64,000 nucleotides of DNA from Burkholderia stagnalis. Lineage in GTDB: Bacteria; Pseudomonadota; Gammaproteobacteria; Burkholderiales; Burkholderiaceae. Location of the stretch: the NCBI RefSeq assembly GCF_902830275.1, contig NZ_CADESW010000001.1, forward strand, positions 186,001 to 250,000, written 5' to 3'. The position numbers were made by a program, and so were the translations under genes. Under the pieces are notes generated by a model that saw only the letters and a program-made list of their open reading frames with translations, was not told the DNA's origin and made no database searches. How positions within the stretch are numbered: position 1 is the stretch's first letter; each line of letters opens with the position of its first letter. Shown here in pieces: positions 7,517 to 16,717 of the stretch.

Positions 7517-8617
7517 ATGTCCACGCACGCCAGAAAACCGCTGGTATCGCTCGTCGTGCCGTTTCACGACGAAGAGGAAGCGATCGACGCGTTCTTTGCC
7601 GAAACGCTGCCCATACTCGAATCGGTCGACACGGTGCGCTTTGAAATCGTTTGCATCAACGACGGCAGCCGCGATCGCACGCTCGACCGGCTGATCGCGG
7701 TGGGGGCCGGCGACCCGCGCATGCGCGTGATCGATCTGACGCGCCGCTTCGGCAAGGAAGCCGCGCTCACCGCCGGCCTCGACGAAGCGGCCGGCGCCGC
7801 GGTGATCCTGATCGACGCCGACCTGCAGGACCCGCCCGCGCTGATCCCCGCGATGATCGAGCACTGGCGCGCCGGCGCCGAGGTGGTCGCCGCGAAGCGC
7901 ACCGACCGGATGTGCGACCCGTTCATGCAGCGCGCGGCGGCCGCGCTCTACTATCGCGTGCACAATGCGCTGTCCGAAGTGGAGATGCCGGAGAACGTCG
8001 GCGACTTCCGCCTGATGGACCGCGAGGTGGTCGACGCGCTGCGCGCGCTGCCCGAGCGGCGGCGCTTCATGAAGGGGCTGTTCGCGTGGGTCGGCTTCCG
8101 CACCGCGATCGTCGAATACGCGCGCGCGCCGCGCAGCGGCGGCCACTCGAAATTCTCCGGCTGGCGGCGCTGGAACTTCGCGCTCGAAGGCATCACGAGC
8201 TTCAGCACGGTGCCGCTGCGGGTGTGGACCTATCTCGGCGTCGCGTTCGCGATGCTCGCGCTCGTGTACGGCGCGTTCATCGTCCTGCGCACGCTGCTGT
8301 TCGGCAACCCGGTGCACGGCTACGCGTCACTGATTTCCGTCGTGCTGTTCATGGGCGGCATCCAGCTGATCGGCATCGGCGTGATCGGCGAATACCTCGG
8401 CCGCATCTATCACGAATCGAAACAGCGCCCCGTCTACCTCGTGCGGCGCCGCTACCGCGCCGAGCGGGCCGCCGCCGCGCAGCCCGCGCGTCACGCGAGC
8501 GCGCTCCCGACGTCGAAGCTGCTGCAGTTCCCGCTCAAGCGGGCGAGCGTCCCGCGCCGCCGGCCGGCGATGCCGGCGGCGGCCGGCCACGGCGTCAGAA
8601 AAGTCTCGGGCAAGTAA
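7517..8617 (+). CDS. GT2 glycosyltransferase, polyprenyl-phosphate type
   Basis: 366 residues from ATG 7517 (GGGGGGA upstream). The GT-A domain is typical of the dolichyl/undecaprenyl-phosphate sugar transferase group (GtrB, ArnC, DPM1-like): [20 protein letters not shown], then [10 protein letters not shown], the DxD-like DADLQDPP at about residues 97-104, then [16 protein letters not shown]. Two C-terminal helices follow ([20 protein letters not shown] and [20 protein letters not shown]) with the usual [16 protein letters not shown] end. The family transfers a sugar from a nucleotide donor to a lipid carrier at the cytoplasmic face. The extra basic tail of about 50 residues is unusual. It pairs with the integral membrane glycosyltransferase 15 bp downstream. 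Confidence 0.9.
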   Translation: MSTHARKPLVSLVVPFHDEEEAIDAFFAETLPILESVDTVRFEIVCINDGSRDRTLDRLIAVGAGDPRMRVIDLTRRFGKEAALTAGLDEAAGAAVILIDADLQDPPALIPAMIEHWRAGAEVVAAKRTDRMCDPFMQRAAAALYYRVHNALSEVEMPENVGDFRLMDREVVDALRALPERRRFMKGLFAWVGFRTAIVEYARAPRSGGHSKFSGWRRWNFALEGITSFSTVPLRVWTYLGVAFAMLALVYGAFIVLRTLLFGNPVHGYASLISVVLFMGGIQLIGIGVIGEYLGRIYHESKQRPVYLVRRRYRAERAAAAQPARHASALPTSKLLQFPLKRASVPRRRPAMPAAAGHGVRKVSGK

Positions 8618-8632
8618 CCGGGCACACTGCGC

Positions 8633-9895
8633 ATGGACATTTCCCGACACTCGATGCAAGCGACAGACCGCCCCGTGCGCGCGTGGCTGACGCCGAAGCG
8701 CGTCGTCGTGTACAGCGCGTTCGTGCTCGTGTTCTGCCTGCAGTTCGCCGCGATCTGGGCATGGGTGATCCACAGCGCGCCCGGCCCCGTCACGTCGCGC
8801 CCGGGCGCCGACTTCTCGGTGTTCTGGTCGGCGTCCTACGTGATGCTGCACGGCACGCCGTGGCAGGCCTACGACTACCCGACCTTCTCGCGGCTGTCGG
8901 CCGGAATGTTCCCGTACTTCCATCGCGAAGGCTTCCTCGCGTGGCTCTACCCGCCCACCTACCTGCTGCTGGTGACGCCGCTGGCGCTGCTGCCCTATGC
9001 GGTCGGCTATCCGCTGTTCGTCGCGTTCGGCGTCGTCGTGTTCGGCTTCGCGGCGTGGCGCGTGTCGGGCCTCGCGGCGATCCCCGGCGCGGGCCGCTGC
9101 TGCGCGTTCGCGCTGGTCGCCGCGCCCTGCGTGTTCGTCACCGCGATGTTCGGGCAGAACGCATTCCTCACCGTGTCGTGCGCGGCGCTGGCCGTCTACT
9201 GGGCCGAGCGGCGGCCGATGTGGGCCGGCCTGTGCATCGCGCTGCTGTCGGTCAAGCCGCAGATGGCGCTGCTGTTTCCGTTCGTGCTGGTCGCCGCGCG
9301 CGCGTGGCGCACGATCGCGTGGGCCGCGCTGGCCACCACCGCGTTCGTCGCGCTGAGCGTGCTGGTCTGCGGCGTCGAATCGCTGCGCCTGTTCGTCGCC
9401 AGCGCGGGGCTCGCGCGCTCGATCATCCTCGAGCACAGCGTCGTGTTCTGGCTCGCGTCGCCCACGCCGTTCGCGGCGTTCCGCTTCGCGGGCCTGCCGC
9501 TCGCGGCCGCGTATGCCGCGCACGCGTGCGTCGCGGTAATCGCGATCGCGGCCGCGTGCATCGTGTGGGCGCGCTCGCGCGACATCCGCGTGCGCGCGGC
9601 GGTGCTCGCGGTCGCGACGCTCGCCGCGAACCCGTACGTATGGCACTACGAGCTCGTGTGGCTCGGCATCGCGGCCGCGTGCATGCTGGGGATCGGCTGG
9701 CGCGACGGCTGGCTGCGCGGCGAGCAGGCCACCATCGCGCTGATGTGGCTGCTGCCGCTCGGCGAATACCTGAACCCGTGGCTGCAGCTGCCGCAGATCG
9801 GCCCGGCCGTGACGCTGCTCGCGCTGCTGATGCTGCTGCGCCGCGCGCGCGCCGGCGCTCACATCGCGAGCCGCGGCGGCACGTACACGCCGTAG
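8633..9895 (+). CDS. GT87/DUF2029 membrane glycosyltransferase
   Basis: 420 residues with about ten hydrophobic segments. The first periplasmic loop contains GADFSVFWSASYVMLHGTPW, matching the conserved D-F-x-x-F/Y-x-A motif of DUF2029 proteins (GT87, GT-C fold, polyprenyl-phosphate-mannose-type transferases). Later marks are WLYPPTYLLLVTPLALLP and VKPQMALLFPFVL, also standard for the family. It follows the GT2 gene by 15 bp. The pair suggests that a lipid-linked sugar made by the first is transferred to an extracytoplasmic acceptor by the second. The acceptor is unknown. Its end overlaps the end of convergent tadG by 37 bp. Confidence 0.85.
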   Translation: MDISRHSMQATDRPVRAWLTPKRVVVYSAFVLVFCLQFAAIWAWVIHSAPGPVTSRPGADFSVFWSASYVMLHGTPWQAYDYPTFSRLSAGMFPYFHREGFLAWLYPPTYLLLVTPLALLPYAVGYPLFVAFGVVVFGFAAWRVSGLAAIPGAGRCCAFALVAAPCVFVTAMFGQNAFLTVSCAALAVYWAERRPMWAGLCIALLSVKPQMALLFPFVLVAARAWRTIAWAALATTAFVALSVLVCGVESLRLFVASAGLARSIILEHSVVFWLASPTPFAAFRFAGLPLAAAYAAHACVAVIAIAAACIVWARSRDIRVRAAVLAVATLAANPYVWHYELVWLGIAAACMLGIGWRDGWLRGEQATIALMWLLPLGEYLNPWLQLPQIGPAVTLLALLMLLRRARAGAHIASRGGTYTP

Positions 9896-10899
9896 TACGG
9901 CCCGACCCCGGTCGCGACGCCGGTCATCTTCACGCCGGCGACGAAATGGCCCTGGATGTACTTGTACGAGCCGCCGAGCGACACGTCGACGTGGAACGCC
10001 GCGAACGCGACGATCGGCACGTAGGTGCTGCTGGCCGTCTGCGTGACGACCGGCAGGATCACGGTCGAGCCGACCGGCACCGACGTGTAGAGCGTCGCCT
10101 TCACGCCGGTCGCGAGGTAGATGCTGTCGCCGATGTTCAGCGTCGTCGGGTTGCCGCTCGCCATCAGCGCCCCCATCGTCGTCGTGTCGGTCGCGGTCGA
10201 CTGGAACGACGTCCACTGCCCGCCCATGCACAATGCGCCGTAGGTCTGGCCGTTCGTGATCGAGAACTCGTAAGGCTGGTTCGTCAGCGGGTTGATCAGC
10301 GGCTGGTTGGTGGCCGCGTTCCAGTACTGGTTGTACACGCACTGGTCGATCGCGACCGGAAACAGCCCGCCGGCCGCCACCCCGCCCGGCGCGGCCAGCA
10401 CCGCCACCGCGGTCGCGCTGCCGGACGCGCCGGGAATCCCCAGCAGCCCGCCGAGCAGCAGCGGAATCGAGCCGCCGTTCACGCCCGGCGCGCGCGACAC
10501 GGTCACCTGCACCGCCGGCACGTCGTACGCGCCGGGCGTGATGGTGGTCGCCTGCATGCCCGCGGGGCTGCGCGTCATGTTCCAGTACCCGGTGGCCACC
10601 GTGCCGGACGACAGCGGGGCGCCGGCCGCCGAATTCTGCGCGATCACGCCGTTCGCCGCCGACGCGGCCTGCGACCAGTTCAGCGCGCCGCCGCTCGGCG
10701 ACATCATCGCGTCGGCCCCCGCGAGCGCAGCCGCGTCGGCGGCGTTCTGCAGCTGGTTGCGCGCGATGGCCACCCACGCGACGTCGATCGCCAGCGCGCC
10801 GAACGACAGCAGCGGGATCAGGAACAGCAGGAAGAACAGCGCGATCGAGCCGCGCTGCTGCACGCCAACGATGCGCCGCGCGCCGCCCGCGTCACTCAT
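9859..10899 (-). CDS. tadG: Tad pilus assembly protein TadG
   Basis: 346 residues. The N-terminus is the TadE/G-type anchor: QQRGSIALFFLLFLIPLLSF, then IDVAWVAIARNQLQNAADAA, then ALAGADA. This is the diagnostic Tad domain of pseudopilin-like proteins that are anchored in the inner membrane and exposed to the periplasm. The long remainder is Gly/Ser/Thr/Val-rich beta-type sequence (GATATGVGPYYGVYVPPRL at the end); no vWA domain is seen, unlike some TadG proteins. It is the last gene of the tad operon and its start overlaps the tadE stop by 8 bp. Its 3' end overlaps the convergent GT87 gene. Confidence 0.88.
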   Translation of the reverse strand: MSDAGGARRIVGVQQRGSIALFFLLFLIPLLSFGALAIDVAWVAIARNQLQNAADAAALAGADAMMSPSGGALNWSQAASAANGVIAQNSAAGAPLSSGTVATGYWNMTRSPAGMQATTITPGAYDVPAVQVTVSRAPGVNGGSIPLLLGGLLGIPGASGSATAVAVLAAPGGVAAGGLFPVAIDQCVYNQYWNAATNQPLINPLTNQPYEFSITNGQTYGALCMGGQWTSFQSTATDTTTMGALMASGNPTTLNIGDSIYLATGVKATLYTSVPVGSTVILPVVTQTASSTYVPIVAFAAFHVDVSLGGSYKYIQGHFVAGVKMTGVATGVGPYYGVYVPPRLAM

Positions 10900-11320
10900 A
10901 GAGCATCACCGAGGTGGCCGAGACCGTCACCGGGCCGGTCAGCGCGCTGAACGCGGAACCGAGCACCAGCCCCGTATACGTGTAGGTGACCGTCACCGTC
11001 AGCGCGGTGCCCGACGTTGTGCCGTTCGCCTGGGTCACGTTCACCGTCGGCGTGGTCGGGGTGCCGCCGGTGATCAGGCTGTTCTGCGTGTAGCTGAGCG
11101 CGACGTTGGCGATCTGCGTGGTGGTCAGCATCGGCACGCGCAGCACCACGCCGGCGCGCGCGGCCTCGCGGCTCGCATTCGTGATGACGGCCTTGTCGCA
11201 CAGGATCAGGCTCGTGTCGATGATGCCGAGCAGCACCATCAGCAGGAACGGCAGCATCAGCACGAACTCGAGGGACACGACGCCGCGCGCGCGGCGCGCG
11301 CCCATCGCCCCGCGTGTCAT
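10892..11320 (-). CDS. tadE: Tad minor pseudopilin TadE
   Basis: 142 residues from ATG 11320, which overlaps the tadD stop as ATGA. The sequence RGVVSLEFVLMLPFLLMVLL is the TadE N-terminal motif, with the conserved Glu (SLEF) expected near the prepilin peptidase site, followed by IIDTSLILCDKAVITNASRE. The remainder is Thr/Val-rich (TVNVTQANGTTSGTALTVTV), as expected for an extracytoplasmic beta-rich domain. TadE-type proteins are minor pilins processed by TadV and needed for Flp pilus assembly. A longer upstream reading is only an extension inside tadD. Confidence 0.9.
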   Translation of the reverse strand: MTRGAMGARRARGVVSLEFVLMLPFLLMVLLGIIDTSLILCDKAVITNASREAARAGVVLRVPMLTTTQIANVALSYTQNSLITGGTPTTPTVNVTQANGTTSGTALTVTVTYTYTGLVLGSAFSALTGPVTVSATSVMLYE

Positions 11321-12180
11321 TTTGCGGCCCCCGTGCCCGGCGGCGCGGCGCCCGGCTCCAGCGCGCCGGACAGCGACGCCGAACCGACGCCCCCGCCCGC
11401 CCCGCGCGACGCGAGCCGCGCGCGCACCGCCTGGTAGAAGCGCAGGTTGTCGGCCACCGCCGACGCGGGCAGGTCCGCGGACAGCAGCTTCTTCGCCGAA
11501 TCGGTATTGCCGAGCACGCCATACGCGAACGCGAGGTTCTGGCGCGCCTGCCACGGCGCGTCGGGCAGCCCCGCCACGTCGAGCAGCACGTTCACGCCCT
11601 CGCGCGGCCGGTTGCTCAGCACCAGCGACAGCCCGAGATCGACGCGCAGCCCCTGCGCGTCCGGATGCGCGCGCAGCGCGTCGCGATACACGGCCTGCGC
11701 ATCCGCATGGCGGCCCTGCAGGTCGAGCACGGTGCCGAGCCCTTCGGCGGCGAGCGGGTGGTTCGGCTGCGCCGCCAGCAGGTCGCGATAGCGCTGCGCG
11801 GCATCGTCGAGCCGGCGCTGCCGCAGCGCGACGCGCGCGAGCCCGAGCTGCGGGCCGAGCTCCGCGGGCGCCTGCCGCTGCGCTTCGTCGTAGAGGATCC
11901 GCGCCCGCTCCAGGTTGCCGGTGCGGTAGTTGACGTCGCCGAGCCCCAGGCGCGCGGCGAGCGAATCGGGGTGCGCGGTCAGCACCTTCTCGTACAGCGT
12001 CGTTGCGAGATCGACGTTGCCGCCGGCGAGCGCGCTGTCCGCGATGCGCAGTTCGGCCTGCGGATCGTCGCGCTTGTGCGACAGCACCGGCCGCGTCTGG
12101 ACGCCCGGTGCGCCGCAGCCGCCGGCCAGCACCGGCAGCACGGCCGCGAGCATCAGCACACGTACGACGGATCGGGTCAT
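11317..12180 (-). CDS. tadD: Tad assembly lipoprotein TadD, TPR repeats
   Basis: 287 residues starting MTRSVVRVLMLAAVLPVLAG, with a lipobox that ends at a cysteine in AGGC, so an outer-membrane lipoprotein is expected. At least five tetratricopeptide-like repeats follow, e.g. ATTLYEKVLTAHPDSLAARL, RARILYDEAQRQAPAELGPQ and AAQRYRDLLAAQPNHPLAAE. In Aggregatibacter TadD is needed for secretin (RcpA) assembly, a pilotin-like role. A Gly/Ala/Pro-rich tail of about 35 residues ends the protein. ATG 12180 overlaps the tadC stop (ATGA) and its own stop overlaps tadE (ATGA), indicating translational coupling. Confidence 0.92.
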   Translation of the reverse strand: MTRSVVRVLMLAAVLPVLAGGCGAPGVQTRPVLSHKRDDPQAELRIADSALAGGNVDLATTLYEKVLTAHPDSLAARLGLGDVNYRTGNLERARILYDEAQRQAPAELGPQLGLARVALRQRRLDDAAQRYRDLLAAQPNHPLAAEGLGTVLDLQGRHADAQAVYRDALRAHPDAQGLRVDLGLSLVLSNRPREGVNVLLDVAGLPDAPWQARQNLAFAYGVLGNTDSAKKLLSADLPASAVADNLRFYQAVRARLASRGAGGGVGSASLSGALEPGAAPPGTGAAK

Positions 12181-13121
12181 TTGAATACCTCGAGCAGGCG
12201 GATCGCCGCCGGGCCCGCCGCGATCAGGCAGACCGTCGGCAGAATGAACAGCATCATCGGCAGCGTGATCTTCGGCGCGAGCTTCGCGGCCCGTTCCTCG
12301 AGCGCGACGATCTGCTCGTTGCGCTCGGTGCGCGACAGGGTCCGCAGCGCCTGCGTGATGGGCGTGCCGAACCGCTGCGACTGCGTGAGCGTCGTCGCGA
12401 GCGAGCGCGCGGACGTGAAGTCGACGCGCGTCGCGAAATGCGTGAGCGTCGCGGACACGTCGCCGCTCAATGTCAGCTCGTCCGCGCACACCGTCAGCTC
12501 GTCGGCCAGCGGCGGGCAGATGCGCGCCAGCTCGTGCGCGACGCGGCGGATGCCCGACGCGAGGCTGTTGCCGGCCATCGTGCAGATCACGAGCAGGTCG
12601 AGCGCATCCGGAAAGCACGCGGCGATGGCCCGCCGCCGCCGCCGGATCATCGCGCCGAGCACGTACTCGGGCACGATCACGCCGATCACGAACGCGGCCA
12701 CCATCGCCAGCGCGCGGATCACGAAGTATTCGCCGAGGCGTGGAATGAACGGGCTGAAGACGATCGCGATGCCCGCGAACAGCACGCCGCAGCCCAGCTT
12801 GATGCCGATCATCTGCGACACCGCGCGGCGGTCGCGAAAGCCCGCGCGCGCCAGTTGCAGGCCGAGCTTCACGCGCTGCATCGGGTCGAGCACCGGCAGC
12901 CGCTCGCCGAGCTGCGCGAGCCGCTGCGTCACGCCCTGGCGGACGTCGCCCGGCTGCAGCCGCCCGGCCGCGAGCGACGGCGCGCGCTGCCCGGCCGCCT
13001 GCTGCACGCGCGCGGCGATGCGCCGGCGCGTGCCGCCGCCGGGCGTGAAGAGCGCCACGGCCACGCACACGAGCAACAGCAGCAGTTCGAGGCCGCGGGC
13101 GGCCAGCATCGACATCGTCAT
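12177..13121 (-). CDS. tadC: Tad inner-membrane platform protein TadC
   Basis: 314 residues with a T2SS GspF-type domain. An N-terminal helix (GLELLLLLVCVAVALF) is followed by a cytoplasmic stretch, two helices (MIGIKLGCGVLFAGIAIVFS and VIRALAMVAAFVIGVIVPEY), the GspF-like core (FPDALDLLVICTMAGNSLAS through FGTPITQALRTLSRTERNEQ) and a C-terminal helix (KITLPMMLFILPTVCLIAAG). TadB and TadC form the platform on which the TadA ATPase acts. The start ATG 13121 overlaps the tadB stop as ATGA. Confidence 0.93.
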   Translation of the reverse strand: MTMSMLAARGLELLLLLVCVAVALFTPGGGTRRRIAARVQQAAGQRAPSLAAGRLQPGDVRQGVTQRLAQLGERLPVLDPMQRVKLGLQLARAGFRDRRAVSQMIGIKLGCGVLFAGIAIVFSPFIPRLGEYFVIRALAMVAAFVIGVIVPEYVLGAMIRRRRRAIAACFPDALDLLVICTMAGNSLASGIRRVAHELARICPPLADELTVCADELTLSGDVSATLTHFATRVDFTSARSLATTLTQSQRFGTPITQALRTLSRTERNEQIVALEERAAKLAPKITLPMMLFILPTVCLIAAGPAAIRLLEVFK

Positions 13122-14095
13122 CGCGCGGTATCCAGTTTCGAGATCTTGCGGATCGTCAGCAGCCCGACCGCCAGCAGCCCGGCGGCGATCGTCAGCATCA
13201 TGTTGCCGGCATGGGTCGTGAACAACAGCATCACGTAGCCGCGGTTCACGAGGAACAGCGCGCCGATCATCACGAACGGCACGGCCGAAATGATGTTCGT
13301 CGTGATCCGCCCTTCGGCGGTCAGCGCGCGGGTCTTCAAGCGGATGTCGCGGCGCGTGCGGATGATGCTCGACAGCTCGTCGAGCGTCTCGCCGAGGCTG
13401 CCGCCGGTTTCGCGCTGCAGCAGCAGGTAGACGGTGAAGAACGAGAAGTCCGCGATCATCAGCCGGTCCGCCGCCTGCGTGAGCACCTCCTTGAGATCCG
13501 CGCCCACCCGCAGGCTGTCGCCCATCGTGCGGAACGTCGAGCGCACCGGCTCGGCCGCGCCGTCGCCCACCGTGCTGATCGCCTGCGTGACCGGAATGCC
13601 CGCGCGCACGGCCCGCACGATCAGGTCGATCGCGTCCGGGAACGCCTCGAGAAAGCGGATCCGGAAACGCTCGACCAGCGCGCGGTAGCTCGCGCGCATC
13701 GCGACCAGCGGCAGCCCGACGTAGATCAGCGGACGCAGAAAGCCCGGCGGCCCGATCAGCTTCACCGCGACGATCGCCGCGAGCGCGCCGGCCACCGTGC
13801 TGGCGATGACGATCCGCATGCCGCCTTCGCCGCCCACCGCGCGCACGCGCGTCACGTAGCGCTGCAGCCACGTGCGTGCGCGGCTTTGCCGGCGTTCGAG
13901 GTTGAACAGCGCGATGCCGCCCCCGTCGGCCGCGCCCGCGCCGCGGCCCGCGAGCGACGGCGACAGGCGCCGCATCCGCTCGCGAATGCGCTGCGCGGGC
14001 GTGTGGCGCGCGCGATCGAGCAGCGACGACAGCGCGAGCCCGATCCCGAGGATCACGACGAACGCGCACACCGCGAACAGGTCGGCGGCCCTCAT
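13118..14095 (-). CDS. tadB: Tad inner-membrane platform protein TadB
   Basis: 325 residues beginning with a membrane helix (LFAVCAFVVILGIGLALSSL). The central GspF-type domain reads FLEAFPDAIDLIVRAVRAGI, then PVTQAISTVGDGAAEPVRST, then LLQRETGGSLGETLDELSSI. Two C-terminal helices follow (IISAVPFVMIGALFLVNRGY and MMLTIAAGLLAVGLLTIRKI). It is the partner of TadC in the pilus platform. ATG 14095 overlaps the tadA stop (ATGA). A weak ribosome site ahead of the start fits coupling to tadA translation. Confidence 0.93.
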   Translation of the reverse strand: MRAADLFAVCAFVVILGIGLALSSLLDRARHTPAQRIRERMRRLSPSLAGRGAGAADGGGIALFNLERRQSRARTWLQRYVTRVRAVGGEGGMRIVIASTVAGALAAIVAVKLIGPPGFLRPLIYVGLPLVAMRASYRALVERFRIRFLEAFPDAIDLIVRAVRAGIPVTQAISTVGDGAAEPVRSTFRTMGDSLRVGADLKEVLTQAADRLMIADFSFFTVYLLLQRETGGSLGETLDELSSIIRTRRDIRLKTRALTAEGRITTNIISAVPFVMIGALFLVNRGYVMLLFTTHAGNMMLTIAAGLLAVGLLTIRKISKLDTAR

Positions 14096-15489
14096 TGCCG
14101 GAACACCTCGGCGAGCGCGTCCTCGACGCCGTAGTACGCGGCGCGCGCCGCGAACGCCGGCCGCAGCGACGACGCGTCGAACACGCCCTTCACCGCGTCG
14201 CGCGTGGTGTCGCCTTCCTGGCGGAACGAGAACAGGTCCTGCGTGATGACCACCTCGCCCTCCATCCCGACGATCTCGGTGATCCGCGTCACGCGGCGCA
14301 CGCCGTCGCGCATCCGCTCGACCTGCACGAACAGGTGCACCGCGCTCGCGATCTGGCGGCGGATCGACAGCAGCTGCAGGTTCGCGTTCGCCATCATCAC
14401 CATGCTCTCGAGCCGGCTGATCGCGTCGCGCGGCGAGTTCGCGTGGATCGTCGTCATCGAGCCGTCGTGGCCCGTGTTCATCGCCTGCAGCACGTCGAAC
14501 GCCTCGGGGCCGCGGATCTCGCCGAGGATGATGCGGTCGGGCCGCATCCGCAGCGCGTTGCGCACGAGGTCGCGCTGCGAGATGCCGCCGAGCCCCTCGG
14601 TGTTCTCCGGCCGCGTTTCGAGGCTGACGACGTGCGGCTGCAGCAGCTGCAGCTCGGCCGCGTCCTCGATCGTCACGATCCGTTCGTGCTCCTCGATATG
14701 CTGCGACAGCGCGTTGAGCAGCGTCGTCTTGCCCGAGCCGGTGCCGCCCGAGATCACGATGTTCAGCCGGCACGTGCAGGCGATCTTCAGCGCCTGCAGC
14801 ATCGCGGGCGAGATGTTGCCCTGCTGCGCCATCCGCGCGAGCGTGATGTCGCGCTTCGCGAACTTGCGGATCGAGATCGACGGGCCGCGCATCGCGATCG
14901 GCGGCAGCACGACGTTCACGCGGCTGCCGTCGGCCAGGCGCGCGTCGACCATCGGGCTGCTCTCGTCGACGCGGCGGCCCACCGCCGCCGCGATCCGCTG
15001 CGCGACGCTCGTCACGTGCGCGTCGTCGCGAAACTTCAGCGACGTGAGTTCCAGCCGCCCCGCGCGCTCGACGTACACCTGGTCGGGGCCGTTGACGAGG
15101 ATGTCCGTCACCGTGTCGTCCGCGAGCAGCGGCTCGATCGGCCCGACGCCGAACATGTCGTTCAGGATCGCGTCGACGATCAGCACCTGCTCGCCGGCCG
15201 TGATCTTCAGCTGCTCGCGCTCGACCGTGTGCGCGGCCACCTGCTCGATGCCCGCGCGCACTTCGTCGCGCGTCTTCATCAGCGCCGCCGACATGTTCAT
15301 CGACGCGAACACCGCGGTGCGGATCGCATCGAACTTGCCGGAGCGGATCAGCGACTCGTGGGTGTCGGCGGCCACGGGCGCGCGGGTCGGCATCGGCGCA
15401 GGCGCGGGCGAGCGCACGGCGGCCGGGGGCGAGGCCGGTGCCGCCGGCACGGGGTCGGCCGTCGGCCGGCTGCGGGTGCCGAACTTCAC
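14092..15489 (-). CDS. tadA: Tad pilus ATPase TadA (CpaF)
   Basis: 465 residues from a GTG at 15489 preceded by GAGGAAAGG; the GTG overlaps the tadZ stop as GTGA. The N-terminal 45 residues are Pro/Ala-rich. The secretion ATPase domain has Walker A GGTGSGKT (residues 248-255), Asp box IVTIEDAAELQL, Walker B-like MRPDRIILGEIRGPEA and His box GHDGSMTTIHANSPRD, all the hallmarks of CpaF/TadA in the GspE/VirB11 superfamily. In the family this hexameric cytoplasmic ATPase powers Flp pilus extension (and retraction in Caulobacter). The sequence is intact, so the motor should be functional. Confidence 0.96.
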   Translation of the reverse strand: MKFGTRSRPTADPVPAAPASPPAAVRSPAPAPMPTRAPVAADTHESLIRSGKFDAIRTAVFASMNMSAALMKTRDEVRAGIEQVAAHTVEREQLKITAGEQVLIVDAILNDMFGVGPIEPLLADDTVTDILVNGPDQVYVERAGRLELTSLKFRDDAHVTSVAQRIAAAVGRRVDESSPMVDARLADGSRVNVVLPPIAMRGPSISIRKFAKRDITLARMAQQGNISPAMLQALKIACTCRLNIVISGGTGSGKTTLLNALSQHIEEHERIVTIEDAAELQLLQPHVVSLETRPENTEGLGGISQRDLVRNALRMRPDRIILGEIRGPEAFDVLQAMNTGHDGSMTTIHANSPRDAISRLESMVMMANANLQLLSIRRQIASAVHLFVQVERMRDGVRRVTRITEIVGMEGEVVITQDLFSFRQEGDTTRDAVKGVFDASSLRPAFAARAAYYGVEDALAEVFRQ

Positions 15490-16700
15490 GATCCTTTCCT
15501 CCACTTGACGAAGCGCGCGTACCACGGCTCGGCGACGGCCATCGATTCGCCGGTGATGCCGTTCGCGAGCAGCCGGATCTCGTCGCGGAAACCGCTGCGC
15601 TTCGCGCCGTCGAGCGGCTCGCCGAGGTTCTCCGCGACCGCGAGCGTCTGCGGCTCGTGCGGCAGCTCGCGCAGCCGCACGCCGCCGAACGCCTCCTCGA
15701 AATCGGCCGGCGCGACGCGGCCCTCGACCGGCGCAAGCGGATTGTTCAGCACCATCGACAGCAGCCGCTCGCCCGGCAGTTCCCGCGCGAAGCGCGCGAG
15801 CCGCGCGGCTTCGTACGCGGCGTGCACCGAGCGGTCGGCAACGACATAGATGAGATCGGACGCCTCGAGCGCGTCCTCGAACAGCCTGCCCACGCCGCCG
15901 CCGACGTCGAACAGCACGTAGTGGAAGCGGTCCTTCAGCATGTCGACCAGGCGCGCGATCGCGCCGTCGCGCAGCGGCGCGTCGGCGCCGTACGCCAGCT
16001 CGGCCGACAGCACGTGCAGCCGGTCGCCCTTGGTGACGAACATGCGGTCGAACAGCGCGTCGTCGGGGCGCTGCTCCATGTTCAGCAACTCGATCAGCCC
16101 GTTGTTGCTGGACAGCCCGAGCATCGAGTTCGCGCCGCCGCCATGCAGGTTCAGGTCGATGTATGCCACGCGGCGGCGCTTCTCGCCCGCCAGGCAGCGC
16201 GCGAGGCTCACCGCGATCGTCGTCGCGCCCACGCCGCCGCGCGCGCCGACGAAGCTCACGGTCTTGCCGGTGCGCGCCTGCACGACCGATTCCGTCGCCG
16301 TCAGCGCGCGCCGCATCAGCTCGACGGTCAGCGGCTTGACGATGTAGTCCTGCACGCCGATGCCGAGCAGGTTGCGGAACAGCCCGACGTCGTTCTGCGT
16401 GCCGATCGCAACCACCCGCACCGACGGGTCGCACACTTCCGCGAGCCGCATCAGGTCCGACACCGGCAGCACCGAATCCGACACGTCGACGACGAGCTGG
16501 CGCGGCGAGCGCTCGTGCTGCTGCAGCAGCCGGATCGCGTCGTCGCAGGTGCCCGTGTGCAGGTGCGCGCGCGTGATCGACAGATCCTGCGCGACGCGCC
16601 GGATCACGTCCTCGCTGCCCGCATCGGACACCACCGCAAGGAGATCCGCCGCTCCGGCGGGAGCGGCGCGTTTGGCGTTCTGGCGTGCAAGGACCTTCAT
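15486..16700 (-). CDS. tadZ: Tad localisation protein TadZ (CpaE, ParA/MinD-like)
   Basis: 404 residues. The N-terminal 125 residues look like an atypical receiver fold (DLLAVVSDAGSEDVIRRVAQ, then LLGIGVQDYIVKPLTVELMR). It is followed by a MinD/ParA ATPase domain: KTVSFVGARGGVGATTIAVS is the P-loop, with Ala replacing the usual Lys after GGVG, and RVAYIDLNLHGGGANSMLGL follows. CpaE/TadZ proteins often have such degenerate P-loops and act as pole-targeting hubs for the Tad machine. ATG 16700 (MKVLARQNAK) lies 17 bp after the cpaD-like gene, and the stop overlaps tadA. Confidence 0.9.
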   Translation of the reverse strand: MKVLARQNAKRAAPAGAADLLAVVSDAGSEDVIRRVAQDLSITRAHLHTGTCDDAIRLLQQHERSPRQLVVDVSDSVLPVSDLMRLAEVCDPSVRVVAIGTQNDVGLFRNLLGIGVQDYIVKPLTVELMRRALTATESVVQARTGKTVSFVGARGGVGATTIAVSLARCLAGEKRRRVAYIDLNLHGGGANSMLGLSSNNGLIELLNMEQRPDDALFDRMFVTKGDRLHVLSAELAYGADAPLRDGAIARLVDMLKDRFHYVLFDVGGGVGRLFEDALEASDLIYVVADRSVHAAYEAARLARFARELPGERLLSMVLNNPLAPVEGRVAPADFEEAFGGVRLRELPHEPQTLAVAENLGEPLDGAKRSGFRDEIRLLANGITGESMAVAEPWYARFVKWRKGS

Positions 16701-16717
16701 GGGCGTCGGGAGTCGGT